11,151 bases of DNA from positions 1 to 11,151 of the forward strand of contig JAFTRT010000190.1 in the NCBI GenBank assembly GCA_017462145.1, written 5' to 3'. Of this stretch, positions 1 to 6,636 are shown in pieces. The notes below the pieces were generated by a model, which did no database searches, was not told the DNA's origin, and saw only the letters and a program-made list of their open reading frames with translations. Origin of the DNA: Clostridia bacterium. Its GTDB lineage: Bacteria > Bacillota_A > Clostridia > Oscillospirales > CAG-272. Made by a program: the position numbers and the translations under genes. Position 1 is the first letter of the stretch, and each line of letters starts with the position of its first letter.

Positions 1-139
1 GGGTCTCAAGACCGAAGTACTCATCAATGCTCTTCTTGTTGATGGTGATAACGCCGGTGCCGGGAACGATGCGTACGCGGGCAACGGACTTCTTTCTTCT
101 TCCGGTTCCGTAGAAATACGGTTTAGAACTTGTGTACAT
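1..139 (-). CDS. rpsI: 30S ribosomal protein S9, 5' part (C-terminus beyond window)
   Basis: Structural protein of the small ribosomal subunit; its C-terminal tail (not in this window) reaches the P-site tRNA. The first 46 residues are visible, beginning [20 protein letters not shown] and continuing with the S9 hallmark RVRIVPGTG and an [10 protein letters not shown] segment. The family is about 130 residues, so roughly two thirds lies past the left edge. The ATG at 137-139 is preceded by a strong AAGGAGGG site at suitable distance. The gene follows rplM with 13 nt between stop and start, the conserved L13-S9 order of most bacteria, and should be cotranscribed from the rplM promoter. Nothing in the visible part is unusual. 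Confidence 0.97.
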   Translation of the reverse strand, partial: MYTSSKPYFYGTGRRKKSVARVRIVPGTGVITINKKSIDEYFGLET

Positions 140-146
140 CTGTATG

Positions 147-154
147 CCCTCCTT
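147..154 (-). promoter_or_regulatory. rpsI ribosome binding site overlapping the rplM stop codon
   Basis: On the minus strand AAGGAGGG lies 7 nt upstream of the rpsI ATG, and its first two bases fall inside the rplM TAA codon (153-155). A ribosome terminating on rplM therefore sits on the rpsI initiation site, which favours coupled, roughly equal production of L13 and S9. Confidence 0.8.
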
Positions 155-584
155 ACTTTACTTCCACTGCAACGGGCTTCTGCGCTGCATGATTGTGCTC
201 ATTTCCTGCAAATACCTTCAGTCTGGTAGCGGACTTTGCGCCGATGCTGTTGTGAGGAAGCATTCCCTTAACAGCCAGCTCCATTGCCATCTCGGGCTTG
301 GTTGCCATCAGGGTCTTGTACTGAACTTCCTTCAGACCGCCGATGTAACCGCTGTGACGGCGATAGTACTTCTGCTCCAGCTTCTTGCCGGTCAGAACTG
401 CCTTATCTGCGTTGATGATGATAACGAACTCACCGCAATCCACGTGGGGGGTGAACTCGGGACGGTGCTTACCGCGAAGGATGTTAGCTGCAACAACAGC
501 GACACGGCCCATGGGCTTGCCTGCTGCATCCAGCACATACCACTTGCGCTCAACCGTTTCTACTTTTGCCATATAGGTAGACAT
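153..584 (-). CDS. rplM: 50S ribosomal protein L13
   Basis: Early-assembly protein of the large ribosomal subunit. The 143-residue product matches the normal family length (about 142). It opens [20 protein letters not shown], followed by the L13 motifs [64 protein letters not shown] and the ending [11 protein letters not shown]. The reading frame is open further upstream, but the ATG at 582-584 is chosen because the family starts here, a GGAGGAA site precedes it, and the extension would run through the promoter. The usual GPLGR-type stretch reads [10 protein letters not shown], a variant I believe is common in this lineage but cannot verify. First gene of rplM-rpsI; no stable leader hairpin of the L13-leader type is visible in the roughly 40-nt leader. 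Confidence 0.98.
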   Translation of the reverse strand: MSTYMAKVETVERKWYVLDAAGKPMGRVAVVAANILRGKHRPEFTPHVDCGEFVIIINADKAVLTGKKLEQKYYRRHSGYIGGLKEVQYKTLMATKPEMAMELAVKGMLPHNSIGAKSATRLKVFAGNEHNHAAQKPVAVEVK

Positions 585-630
585 GGTCAAATTTCCTCCG
601 TAAAATATAGTTTTGTTTTCAGACTTGCAT

Positions 631-659
631 ATTATATCACGACTTCTTTCGCTTGTCAA
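631..659 (-). promoter_or_regulatory. Housekeeping sigma promoter of rplM-rpsI
   Basis: On the minus strand TTGACA (654-659) and TATAAT (631-636) are separated by exactly 17 nt: both hexamers are perfect consensus. Transcription should start near 623-625, giving a 5' leader of about 40 nt before the rplM ATG. Consensus quality fits the high, growth-linked expression of ribosomal proteins. Confidence 0.93.
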
Positions 660-663
660 TACC

Positions 664-680
664 TTTTTTGAAAAAAATTT
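664..680 (-). promoter_or_regulatory. UP element upstream of the rplM promoter
   Basis: Directly upstream of the -35 box the minus strand reads AAATTTTTTTCAAAAAA, very close to the known UP-element consensus (AAAWWTWTTTTNNNAAA) bound by the C-terminal domain of the RNA polymerase alpha subunit. It falls at about -40 to -57 relative to the predicted start, the right place. The sequence match is direct; the function is inferred. Confidence 0.7.
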
Positions 681-823
681 CATTTTTTTAATTTACAACT
701 TTACTATCTCGTTTTTTCTCGCAAAATCACCCATTTTCCTCCCAAATGCTAATTTTCATTTTTTGTTTTTTTGCAGGCTTTGCCGCATATTTTCTCCTGT
801 CCGTTACATATAGTTGGATATCA

Positions 824-846
824 AAACCACGGAGGTTTAAGAAACC
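824..846 (+). promoter_or_regulatory. S1-gene translation start region with competing short stems
   Basis: The S1-domain gene has a GGAGG site at 831-835, 11 nt before its ATG. The last two G of this site belong to GGTTT (834-838), which can pair either with AAACC upstream (824-828, 5-nt loop) or with AAACC downstream (842-846, 3-nt loop, ending at the start codon). The stems are only 5 bp, so a regulatory role is speculative; the ribosome binding site itself is clear. The 585-846 spacer further contains the rplM promoter and a pyrimidine-rich stretch (about 683-800). I found no convincing promoter for the plus-strand gene. Confidence 0.5.
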
Positions 847-1803
847 ATGAAGAATATCTACAAGCCGGAAGGCATGCTGTGGTCGGATCCTCGCAACCGT
901 GAGCTCCTGTCTTCCCGTCAGGGATTGGAGCGTGCCATGTACGAGGGAACGATTTTAGAGGCCCCCGCCCTGTTATGTGACAGCTCCATGCGTTTACACG
1001 TCGATTTGGGCTGTATGCCGGGAATCATTGAGCCGGAGGACACCGTCTTTTGCCGTCCGGGTGAAGTGCGAAAACCCATTGCCGTTATCACAAGAGTGGG
1101 AAAGCCCGTTGCCTTTCGTGTGATGGGGTTTGGAGAACGAAACGGCAAACCATGCGCTCTTCTGTCCCGTCGTTTGGCGCAGGAGGAATGTATTCGATCT
1201 TACCTATCTGATCTGATTCCGGGTGATATCATTCCTGCCCGTGTCACGCACATGGAGAGCTTTGGGGCATTCGTTGACATTGGATGCGGCATCTCCTCTC
1301 TGCTGTCGGTGGATTGTATCTCGGTCTCCCGCATTTCTCATCCCAAGGATCGGTTGCAGGTAGGGCAAACCGTATTTACGGTGGTCAAAGCCGTGGATGA
1401 GGAGCACCAACGGCTGTTTGTGAGCATGCGAGAGCTTCTGGGTACGTGGGAGGAAAATGCGGCACACTTCTCACAAGGGCAAACGGTGGCCGGAATCGTG
1501 AGAAGTGTGGAAAGCTACGGTGCCTTTGTGGAGCTTGCTCCCAATCTGGCAGGTCTTGCGGAGATTCGGGAAGGAACGGCAGACGAGAGCATTGCCAAGG
1601 TGGGAAGTGCCGTTTCGGTCTATATCAAAAGCATTCTCCCCGACCGTATGAAGATCAAGCTGGTTCTGATCGACGCTTGCCGCAATCAGCTGGCTCCCGC
1701 CCCTCTTACATACTATGTAGACGGCAATACCGTATCCCATCTGCCCTATTGGCGTTATTCACCCCCCTCCGCTTCCAAAATCATTGAAAGCATATTTGAG
1801 TGA
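847..1803 (+). CDS. S1-domain RNA-binding protein
   Basis: Probable cytoplasmic RNA-binding protein of 318 residues related to ribosomal protein S1. Two clear S1 (OB-fold) repeats are visible at about residues 126-196 (PGDIIPARVTHMESFGAFVDIG to RLFVSMREL) and 211-275 (GQTVAGIVRSVESYGAFVEL to MKIKLVLID), both with the typical ESFGAFV/ESYGAFV strand. Residues 33-112 look like a third, degenerate repeat: EGTILEA, VDLGCMPGIIE, then VGKPVAFRV and ALLSRRLAQEE. The last 40 residues are Tyr/Pro/Ser-rich and unassigned. The product is shorter than classical S1 (four to six repeats), so it may be a short Firmicutes-type S1 homologue or a translation/RNA-decay accessory factor; I leave the symbol blank. 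It is transcribed divergently from rplM and ends at a strong hairpin. The ATG at 847 has GGAGG at 831. Confidence 0.9.
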   Translation: MKNIYKPEGMLWSDPRNRELLSSRQGLERAMYEGTILEAPALLCDSSMRLHVDLGCMPGIIEPEDTVFCRPGEVRKPIAVITRVGKPVAFRVMGFGERNGKPCALLSRRLAQEECIRSYLSDLIPGDIIPARVTHMESFGAFVDIGCGISSLLSVDCISVSRISHPKDRLQVGQTVFTVVKAVDEEHQRLFVSMRELLGTWEENAAHFSQGQTVAGIVRSVESYGAFVELAPNLAGLAEIREGTADESIAKVGSAVSVYIKSILPDRMKIKLVLIDACRNQLAPAPLTYYVDGNTVSHLPYWRYSPPSASKIIESIFE

Positions 1804-1807
1804 CACA

Positions 1808-1841
1808 AGAAAATCCCCTTTCTGCAAAAAGGGGATTTTCT
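1808..1841. terminator. Bidirectional intrinsic terminator between S1 gene and pcrA
   Basis: A perfect 14-bp stem (arms 1808-1821 and 1828-1841) with a 6-nt loop and a CCCC/GGGG core sits 5 nt after the S1-gene stop and 7 nt after the pcrA stop on the other strand. The arms end in A/T runs, so each transcript has T residues at the 3' foot of the stem, although no long separate T tract follows. Its location between converging genes supports a shared terminator. Confidence 0.85.
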
Positions 1842-1847
1842 CATTTG

Positions 1848-4265
1848 TTACAGCTTTTTCAAACGGGCATAGGTACCCATGAGCTTTTTGGTTCCAACGG
1901 TATCAAAGATCACCTCGTAGAGCACGTCACCGCCCATGGGACGGGCAGACAGGATCTCTCCGTCGCCAAAGGTCACGTGGCGAACACGGTCGCCTGCCTG
2001 AAGCGATAGGTCGCCCGATGGCTTTTTCGGCATGGTCGAACCATGGCTCACACCCGAAGAACGGGGAGAGTCCCAACGGGTGCGATCAGAGGCCGTCCGT
2101 CCGCTCTCGGAATAATACACCTTGACGGTAGGAACAGGCACACTTCCCTCAAAGCGATCCTCGCAGCAAAGCTCTTCGGGAATATCACGCAAAAATCGGG
2201 AAGGCGGATTGCAATTGGTTCTGCCGTACAGCATACGCTCCTTGGTATAGGTGATAAAAAGGCTGTTCTTGGCACGGGTAATGGCTACGTAGGCCAGCCG
2301 CCGTTCCTCCTCCATATCGGCAGGATCGGGGGAGTTTACGCTCTGTTGAGCAGGAAACACCGTTTCCTCCCAGCCGGGCAAAAAGACGGTGGGAAATTCC
2401 AATCCCTTGGCCGAGTGAACGGTCATCATGACCACGGCATCGGCCTCCTCGTCGTAACGGTCTACGTCGGCCACCAGAGAGGTCTCCTCCAAAAAGCCGA
2501 CCAGGGTGGGCTCCTCGGCATTTGCTTCGTATTCGATCACACCCGATACGAATTCTTCCAGGTTATCCAGCCGTTCCTTCTCTTCCTCCCCTGCCATCTC
2601 CAGCATTTGGCGATAGCCGCTTCGATCCAGTACGATCTGCACAAACTTCTCCAAGGTGATATCGGTTTTCAGCAGAGCACGGAAGCCGTCCATCATCTCA
2701 GCAAAGCCCATCAACTTGGAAGCGGAACGGGACAAGGCCTCATAGCGGTCTGCCGTCCGCAAAATCTCGCTGACGGTAGTTCCCTGTTCCTCGGCAATGG
2801 TCACGACCGCTTCTATGGTCTTTGGGCCGATTTTACGCTTGGGCTCATTGATGATTCGCTTCATTCGCTCCCGATCAGCAGGATTGACAATCAGCTGTAA
2901 ATACGCTACGATATCCCGAATTTCCTTTCGGTCGTTGAAGCGAAGTCCCCCCAACATACGGTAGGGGACGCCGCTTTTCACAAAGACCTTCTCCAAAATA
3001 CTGGATTGGGCGTTGGCTCGGTACAGGATGGCAATATCCCGATAAGAAGCCTCCTTCCGTGCCACCAGCTCCTGGATCTTTTCGGTCAGGTAGCGTGCCT
3101 CACTGTTCTGATCGTTACAGTGACAGCAAGTGATGCGGTGGCCGTCCTGACGCTCGGTCCAAAGGTTCTTTCCCTTTCGGCCTCGATTTTTGGCAATAAC
3201 GGCATTGGCCGCATCCAAAATAATCGCCGTGGAGCGATAATTGCGCTCCAGCTTGATGATTTTGGTATTCTCCATCTTGCGGTCAAATTGCAGGATATTC
3301 TCAATGACGGCACCGCGGAATTTATAAATGCTCTGGTCGTCGTCTCCCACCACCATAATATTCTGATGGCCGCCGCACAGCAAGGAGGTCAAGCGGAACT
3401 GTGCCTCGTTGGTGTCCTGAAACTCGTCCACCAATACGTAACGGAATTTCTGTTGATAAAATTCTCGCACCTGCTCATTCTGCTCCAACAGGCGCACCGT
3501 CTGGAGGATAATATCGTCAAAATCCAAGGCATTGGCCGCCATGAGGCTCTTCGCATAGACCTCATAAATCTTGGCGATCTGCTTATGCCGGTAATCGGTC
3601 ATTCCCTCCTGCTGACGGTATTGCTCCCAGGTCAACAGTCTGTCCTTGGCACGGCTGATCTCATTTTGAGCCGCACGGGGTGACAGTAGCTTTTCGTCCA
3701 GATTCAACTGCTTCATGGCATCCTTGATGGCTCGTTCGGAATCCGATGCATCGTACACGGTAAATCCGGGAGCATACCCCATTTTTTCTCCGTGGACACG
3801 GAGAATCCGCATACAAACGGAGTGAAAGGTTCCGGCCCAAATATCCTTGGCCATGGTTTCATCCCCCATCGCCGTTGCAAGGCGGTGCTTGATCTCATTG
3901 GCGGCCTTATTGGTAAAGGTAATGGCCAACACCTGCCAGGGGGCGGCAGGGCTTGCAATAAATTCAGACAGAATAGGAGCAATCTCCTCCTTGGGTGCCT
4001 TGGTCATTTGCTCCATGGCTGCCACCTGCTCCTCGGTGATCTCGGGGGGAACGAAGATGGAGGCATACGCATTTCCGTAACGAATGAGATGCAAAATTCG
4101 GCGCACCAGCACGGTCGTCTTGCCGCTCCCTGCTCCTGCAAGCACCAAAAGCGAGCCATTCACCGTGAAAACGGCCTCTCTCTGTTCTTGGTTCAAATCG
4201 GCATAATAAGCCTCAAATAAGCGGCGCTTGGCCGCAAGATAGCGTTCGTGTAAGCTTTGATTCAT
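1848..4265 (-). CDS. pcrA: ATP-dependent DNA helicase PcrA/UvrD family
   Basis: Superfamily 1A 3'-5' helicase used in nucleotide excision repair, rolling-circle replication and clearing of replication/transcription conflicts. The 805-residue product carries all family motifs in order: Q motif LNQEQREAV (24-32), Walker A AGAGSGKT (43-50), Ia ITFTNKAANEIKHR, Ib GTFHS, II VLVDEFQDTNE, III VVGDDDQSIYKFRGA, IV ERNYRS, V VHSAKGLEFPTVF and VI EERRLAYVAITRAK. The C-terminal GDRVRHVTFGDGEI segment matches the PcrA Tudor-like domain that contacts RNA polymerase. A roughly 40-residue insertion lies between motifs I and Ia (about 63-106). The ATG at 4263-4265 is preferred over an in-frame TTG at 4269-4271 because AAAGGA directly abuts the TTG but is well spaced from the ATG. 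It is the last gene of the operon, 2 nt after the membrane protein's stop. Confidence 0.97.
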   Translation of the reverse strand: MNQSLHERYLAAKRRLFEAYYADLNQEQREAVFTVNGSLLVLAGAGSGKTTVLVRRILHLIRYGNAYASIFVPPEITEEQVAAMEQMTKAPKEEIAPILSEFIASPAAPWQVLAITFTNKAANEIKHRLATAMGDETMAKDIWAGTFHSVCMRILRVHGEKMGYAPGFTVYDASDSERAIKDAMKQLNLDEKLLSPRAAQNEISRAKDRLLTWEQYRQQEGMTDYRHKQIAKIYEVYAKSLMAANALDFDDIILQTVRLLEQNEQVREFYQQKFRYVLVDEFQDTNEAQFRLTSLLCGGHQNIMVVGDDDQSIYKFRGAVIENILQFDRKMENTKIIKLERNYRSTAIILDAANAVIAKNRGRKGKNLWTERQDGHRITCCHCNDQNSEARYLTEKIQELVARKEASYRDIAILYRANAQSSILEKVFVKSGVPYRMLGGLRFNDRKEIRDIVAYLQLIVNPADRERMKRIINEPKRKIGPKTIEAVVTIAEEQGTTVSEILRTADRYEALSRSASKLMGFAEMMDGFRALLKTDITLEKFVQIVLDRSGYRQMLEMAGEEEKERLDNLEEFVSGVIEYEANAEEPTLVGFLEETSLVADVDRYDEEADAVVMMTVHSAKGLEFPTVFLPGWEETVFPAQQSVNSPDPADMEEERRLAYVAITRAKNSLFITYTKERMLYGRTNCNPPSRFLRDIPEELCCEDRFEGSVPVPTVKVYYSESGRTASDRTRWDSPRSSGVSHGSTMPKKPSGDLSLQAGDRVRHVTFGDGEILSARPMGGDVLYEVIFDTVGTKKLMGTYARLKKL

Positions 4266-4267
4266 GG

Positions 4268-5062
4268 TCAATCCTTTTCTGTTTTGTCTTGGTTGGAATC
4301 CTCTCCATCATTCCCCAACAGGCGGCGGATCTGCTCTGCCTTGAACTGCCGAAGTGCGTCCTCCGTCTCCTCAGACGGTTCTTCTGTGCCGTGAAATTCG
4401 GACTCCTCTTCCGACGGATCCACACGATGGCGGCAAAACACATCGCAATCTCCCACCCGTTCCCATTTTGCACACAGGATGCTGAGCACGCATTGAACAA
4501 CAAACAGCACGGCAGTGATCATCCACGGCTCGGCAAAAGACAGAGAGATCCGTAGCTCATACGGAAGCATCTGCCCTGCCAACCAAACCCAAATATGGGG
4601 AAAGAGCAACAAAGGAAACAACAACAGCTGCCACAGGCAAAATACGATCCGATTGGGAACCAGCGTCATAAACAAGATCCGCCCACCGTCATATTCCCGA
4701 GGAGATCGCATGATCTCAAGGGCCTTGAGGGACAGATAAACGCAGGCGACTGCCCCCAACAGGAAGCAAAGAATCAATCCAATCAGCAAGGCAAATTCCA
4801 CCTGTACGAATCGAATGGCTTCCGCAGAAAGGATTGTGCCGTCTGTATTGGCCAAATTTCCCCGTGAGGTCTCCAACCGCTCTCCCAGCCACGCCCAAAG
4901 AGAAAGGCTGTCGGTATATCCGGCTTGAGCACTAAAAAAGGAATGGCACGGAAAAAAGCCAAACAAAAGGGTAACCAACAAGGTAACAGCCGGCAGACAA
5001 TAGCGCATACGGATCCAACCCCTTCGGCTTGCCGCACGGCGCAAACGACGTTTTTGAGACAT
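4268..5062 (-). CDS. Four-pass membrane protein of unknown function
   Basis: I do not recognise this 264-residue protein. The N-terminus is strongly basic (RRLRRAASRRGWIRMR), then a hydrophobic segment at about 21-38, an outside loop of about 45 residues (39-84), hydrophobic segments at 86-112, 139-162 and 179-198, and a roughly 65-residue soluble tail rich in Glu/Asp (SEEESEFHGTEEPSEETEDA) ending NQDKTEKD. The basic N-terminus and the basic 113-132 loop place both ends in the cytoplasm. No catalytic motif is visible. The tail contains a likely helix with FKAEQIRRLLG. The ATG at 5060-5062 has AAGGAGAG upstream and follows the cdd stop by one nucleotide; its own stop is 2 nt before pcrA. Tight coupling makes it a real gene, but its role, including any link with PcrA, is unknown. 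Confidence 0.85.
   Translation of the reverse strand: MSQKRRLRRAASRRGWIRMRYCLPAVTLLVTLLFGFFPCHSFFSAQAGYTDSLSLWAWLGERLETSRGNLANTDGTILSAEAIRFVQVEFALLIGLILCFLLGAVACVYLSLKALEIMRSPREYDGGRILFMTLVPNRIVFCLWQLLLFPLLLFPHIWVWLAGQMLPYELRISLSFAEPWMITAVLFVVQCVLSILCAKWERVGDCDVFCRHRVDPSEEESEFHGTEEPSEETEDALRQFKAEQIRRLLGNDGEDSNQDKTEKD
4272..4277 (-). promoter_or_regulatory. pcrA ribosome binding site (decides the start)
   Basis: AAAGGA on the minus strand lies 6 nt before the ATG at 4263-4265, inside the last codons of the upstream membrane-protein gene. It leaves no spacing for the alternative TTG at 4269-4271, so the ATG is the likely start. Confidence 0.7.
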
Positions 5063-5063
5063 A

Positions 5064-5471
5064 TCAGCTCTCCTTGGTCAAATGAAATCGAGACGGCAAA
5101 AGCTCGGCCATGGCAGAGGTTTGCAGCTTCCCTGCTTCATCCCGATATACAACGGAAAAGCCGTCTTGACAAAACTCCGCCAAAACCTGGCGACAGACGC
5201 CGCACGGGGTACAGGGGCCGCTTGCCTCTCCCCGCTTTCCTCCTGCAACGGCAATCGCACAAAAGTGCCGTTTGCCATCAGCAATGGCACCAAAGATTGC
5301 CACACGTTCGGCACAGCAAGTAGGAGAAAAGGAGGCATTCTCCACGTTACAGCCGGAATAAACACTCCCGTCCTCGCACAAAAGCGCCGCTCCCACGGTA
5401 AATTGTGAATAAGGGGCATAGGCGTTGTTTCTTGCTTCATCGGCCTTTTGCCACAGCTGTTGAGGGGTCAT
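5064..5471 (-). CDS. cdd: Cytidine deaminase
   Basis: Zinc enzyme converting cytidine and deoxycytidine to uridine and deoxyuridine in pyrimidine salvage; cytoplasmic. The 135 residues match the short, homotetrameric Bacillus-type enzyme. Visible signatures are AYAPYSQFTVGAAL (17-30, substrate pocket), CNVENAS (41-47), the C53-A54-E55 motif (zinc ligand and proton-shuttling glutamate) and PCGVC (89-93) with zinc ligands C90 and C93. A second cysteine, C52, directly precedes C53. Start ATG 5469-5471 has AAAGGAGAA upstream. It lies 22 nt after deoB and one nucleotide before the membrane-protein gene, so it belongs to the salvage operon. Its uridine product cannot be cleaved by DeoD, so a pyrimidine nucleoside phosphorylase or uridine kinase must be encoded elsewhere. 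Confidence 0.97.
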   Translation of the reverse strand: MTPQQLWQKADEARNNAYAPYSQFTVGAALLCEDGSVYSGCNVENASFSPTCCAERVAIFGAIADGKRHFCAIAVAGGKRGEASGPCTPCGVCRQVLAEFCQDGFSVVYRDEAGKLQTSAMAELLPSRFHLTKES

Positions 5472-5481
5472 AGCATTCTCC

Positions 5482-5501
5482 TTTTATCGAGTTTTATCGA
5501 G
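5482..5501. repeat. 10-bp tandem duplication at the deoB/cdd junction
   Basis: TTTTATCGAG occurs twice in direct tandem (5482-5491 and 5492-5501, plus-strand reading). On the coding strand the first-read copy holds the deoB stop codon, and the second forms the spacer just before the cdd ribosome binding site. It looks like a small slippage duplication. Confidence 0.8.
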
Positions 5502-6636
5502 TTTTTGATCCGATCCCCAGCAAGTCCTTGACCGTCTCTCCCACCAAGGAGAAGCCGTCAACCGTTCCCAAATTTAAGGACTCGGCACCCGGTCGGTACA
5601 AAAGCAGGGGAACATATTCTCGGGTATGATCGGTGGTAGCCGTAAAGGCAGGGTCACAGCCGTGGTCGGCCGTGATCATCAGCGCATCCTCGCAGGTCAA
5701 CAGAGGCAGAATCTCGCCCAACCAGACATCCAGCTCATTGAGTCCCTCTGCATACCCCAACGCATCTCTGCGGTGTCCCCATTGCATATCAAAATCCACC
5801 AGATTGGTAAAACAAAGGCCGCAAAAGGGCCGTTCCATCCATGCCCGTGTCAACGCCATTCCATCACGGTTAGAGTGAGTGGGCGTGTGCTCGGTGAAGC
5901 CGACTCCGGCAAAAATATCGAAGATTTTGCCAATGGCGATGGATTGCATACCATGTTCTTTTACCGTCTGTGGCAGAAGTCCGGAAGGAGGCGTCAAAGA
6001 AAAATCCTTTCGTCCTGCCGTACGGTGAAAATCGGGTGCACTTCCCTCAAAGGGTCTGGCAATGACCCGTCCTACGCCCCATTCCGCACCTTGCAACAAT
6101 TCTCTTGCCTGACGGCAGATCTCGTAAAGCTCTGCTTCCGACACAAGACTCGTATGGGCGGCAATCTGAAACACGCTGTCTGAAGAGGTATAGACGATGA
6201 GCTTGCCTGTCTGTAAATGCTCTTCCCCAAAATCCCGCAAGGCATCGGTTCCCGAATAAGGCAGATTACACAGCACGCCATATCCGGTTTTTTCAGAAAA
6301 ACGCCGAATCAGCTCTGTCGGAAAGCCATTGGGAAAGGTAGGCAGGGGATGCGGAATGGCATAGCCTGCCAGCTCCCAATGTCCTGCGGTGGTATCCTTT
6401 CCTGCCGCACGCTCCCGCAATCGAGCCACGGTAGCCATGGGAGATGCCGTCTTGCCCAAGAAAGACAAGCCGTCCACATGGCCAAGCCCAAGCTTGTTCA
6501 AATTGGGAAGGTGCAACCGCCCCGTCTCATATACGCTGCGGAGCGTATGCGCCCCCACGTCTCCGAATGCGGCGGCATCGGGTGCTTCTCCTGCGCCCAC
6601 GCTATCCAAAACAATCAAAAAAACACGCTTGCTCAT
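5494..6636 (-). CDS. deoB: Phosphopentomutase
   Basis: Alkaline-phosphatase-superfamily mutase that interconverts ribose-1-phosphate and ribose-5-phosphate (and the deoxy forms), feeding the sugar from nucleoside breakdown into central metabolism. The 380 residues are close to the usual 390-400. The Mn-binding and catalytic residues known from the Bacillus cereus enzyme have counterparts: D11 in VLDSVGAGEAPDA, the phosphorylated Thr T82 in GKDTTAGHWE, D283 and H288 in DFDMQWGHRRD, D324-H325 in TADHGCDP, and H337 in TDHTREYVPLL. The 100-215 region is the family cap domain. The ATG (6634-6636) overlaps the deoD stop by 4 nt (ATGA) and has no good ribosome binding site, so translation is probably coupled to deoD. 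No catalytic residue is missing. Confidence 0.97.
   Translation of the reverse strand: MSKRVFLIVLDSVGAGEAPDAAAFGDVGAHTLRSVYETGRLHLPNLNKLGLGHVDGLSFLGKTASPMATVARLRERAAGKDTTAGHWELAGYAIPHPLPTFPNGFPTELIRRFSEKTGYGVLCNLPYSGTDALRDFGEEHLQTGKLIVYTSSDSVFQIAAHTSLVSEAELYEICRQARELLQGAEWGVGRVIARPFEGSAPDFHRTAGRKDFSLTPPSGLLPQTVKEHGMQSIAIGKIFDIFAGVGFTEHTPTHSNRDGMALTRAWMERPFCGLCFTNLVDFDMQWGHRRDALGYAEGLNELDVWLGEILPLLTCEDALMITADHGCDPAFTATTDHTREYVPLLLYRPGAESLNLGTVDGFSLVGETVKDLLGIGSKTR

Noticed and set aside
132..671. Plus-strand open frame (179 codons) opposite rplM
   Set aside because: Covers rplM and its promoter in reverse; the minus-strand frame is unmistakably L13.
585..683. N-terminal extension of L13 by 33 residues
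   Set aside because: The extension would cross the TATAAT and TTGACA boxes and the ribosome binding site, and L13 proteins begin at the ATG at 582-584.
664..690. A/T inverted repeat (TTTTTTGAAAAAA) as a terminator hairpin
   Set aside because: It has no GC core, so it would not form a stable terminator, and its position fits an UP element better.
788..814. Possible promoter for the S1-domain gene (TATTTT at 788-793 or TATAGT at 809-814)
   Set aside because: No -35 box resembling TTGACA at 16-18 nt from either; in such A/T-rich sequence a -10-like hexamer alone means little.
2043..2900. Plus-strand open frame (285 codons) opposite pcrA
   Set aside because: Entirely antisense to helicase motifs of pcrA; no family resemblance and no ribosome binding site of note.
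3006..3683. Plus-strand open frame (225 codons) opposite pcrA
   Set aside because: Antisense shadow of conserved helicase codons; no domain visible.
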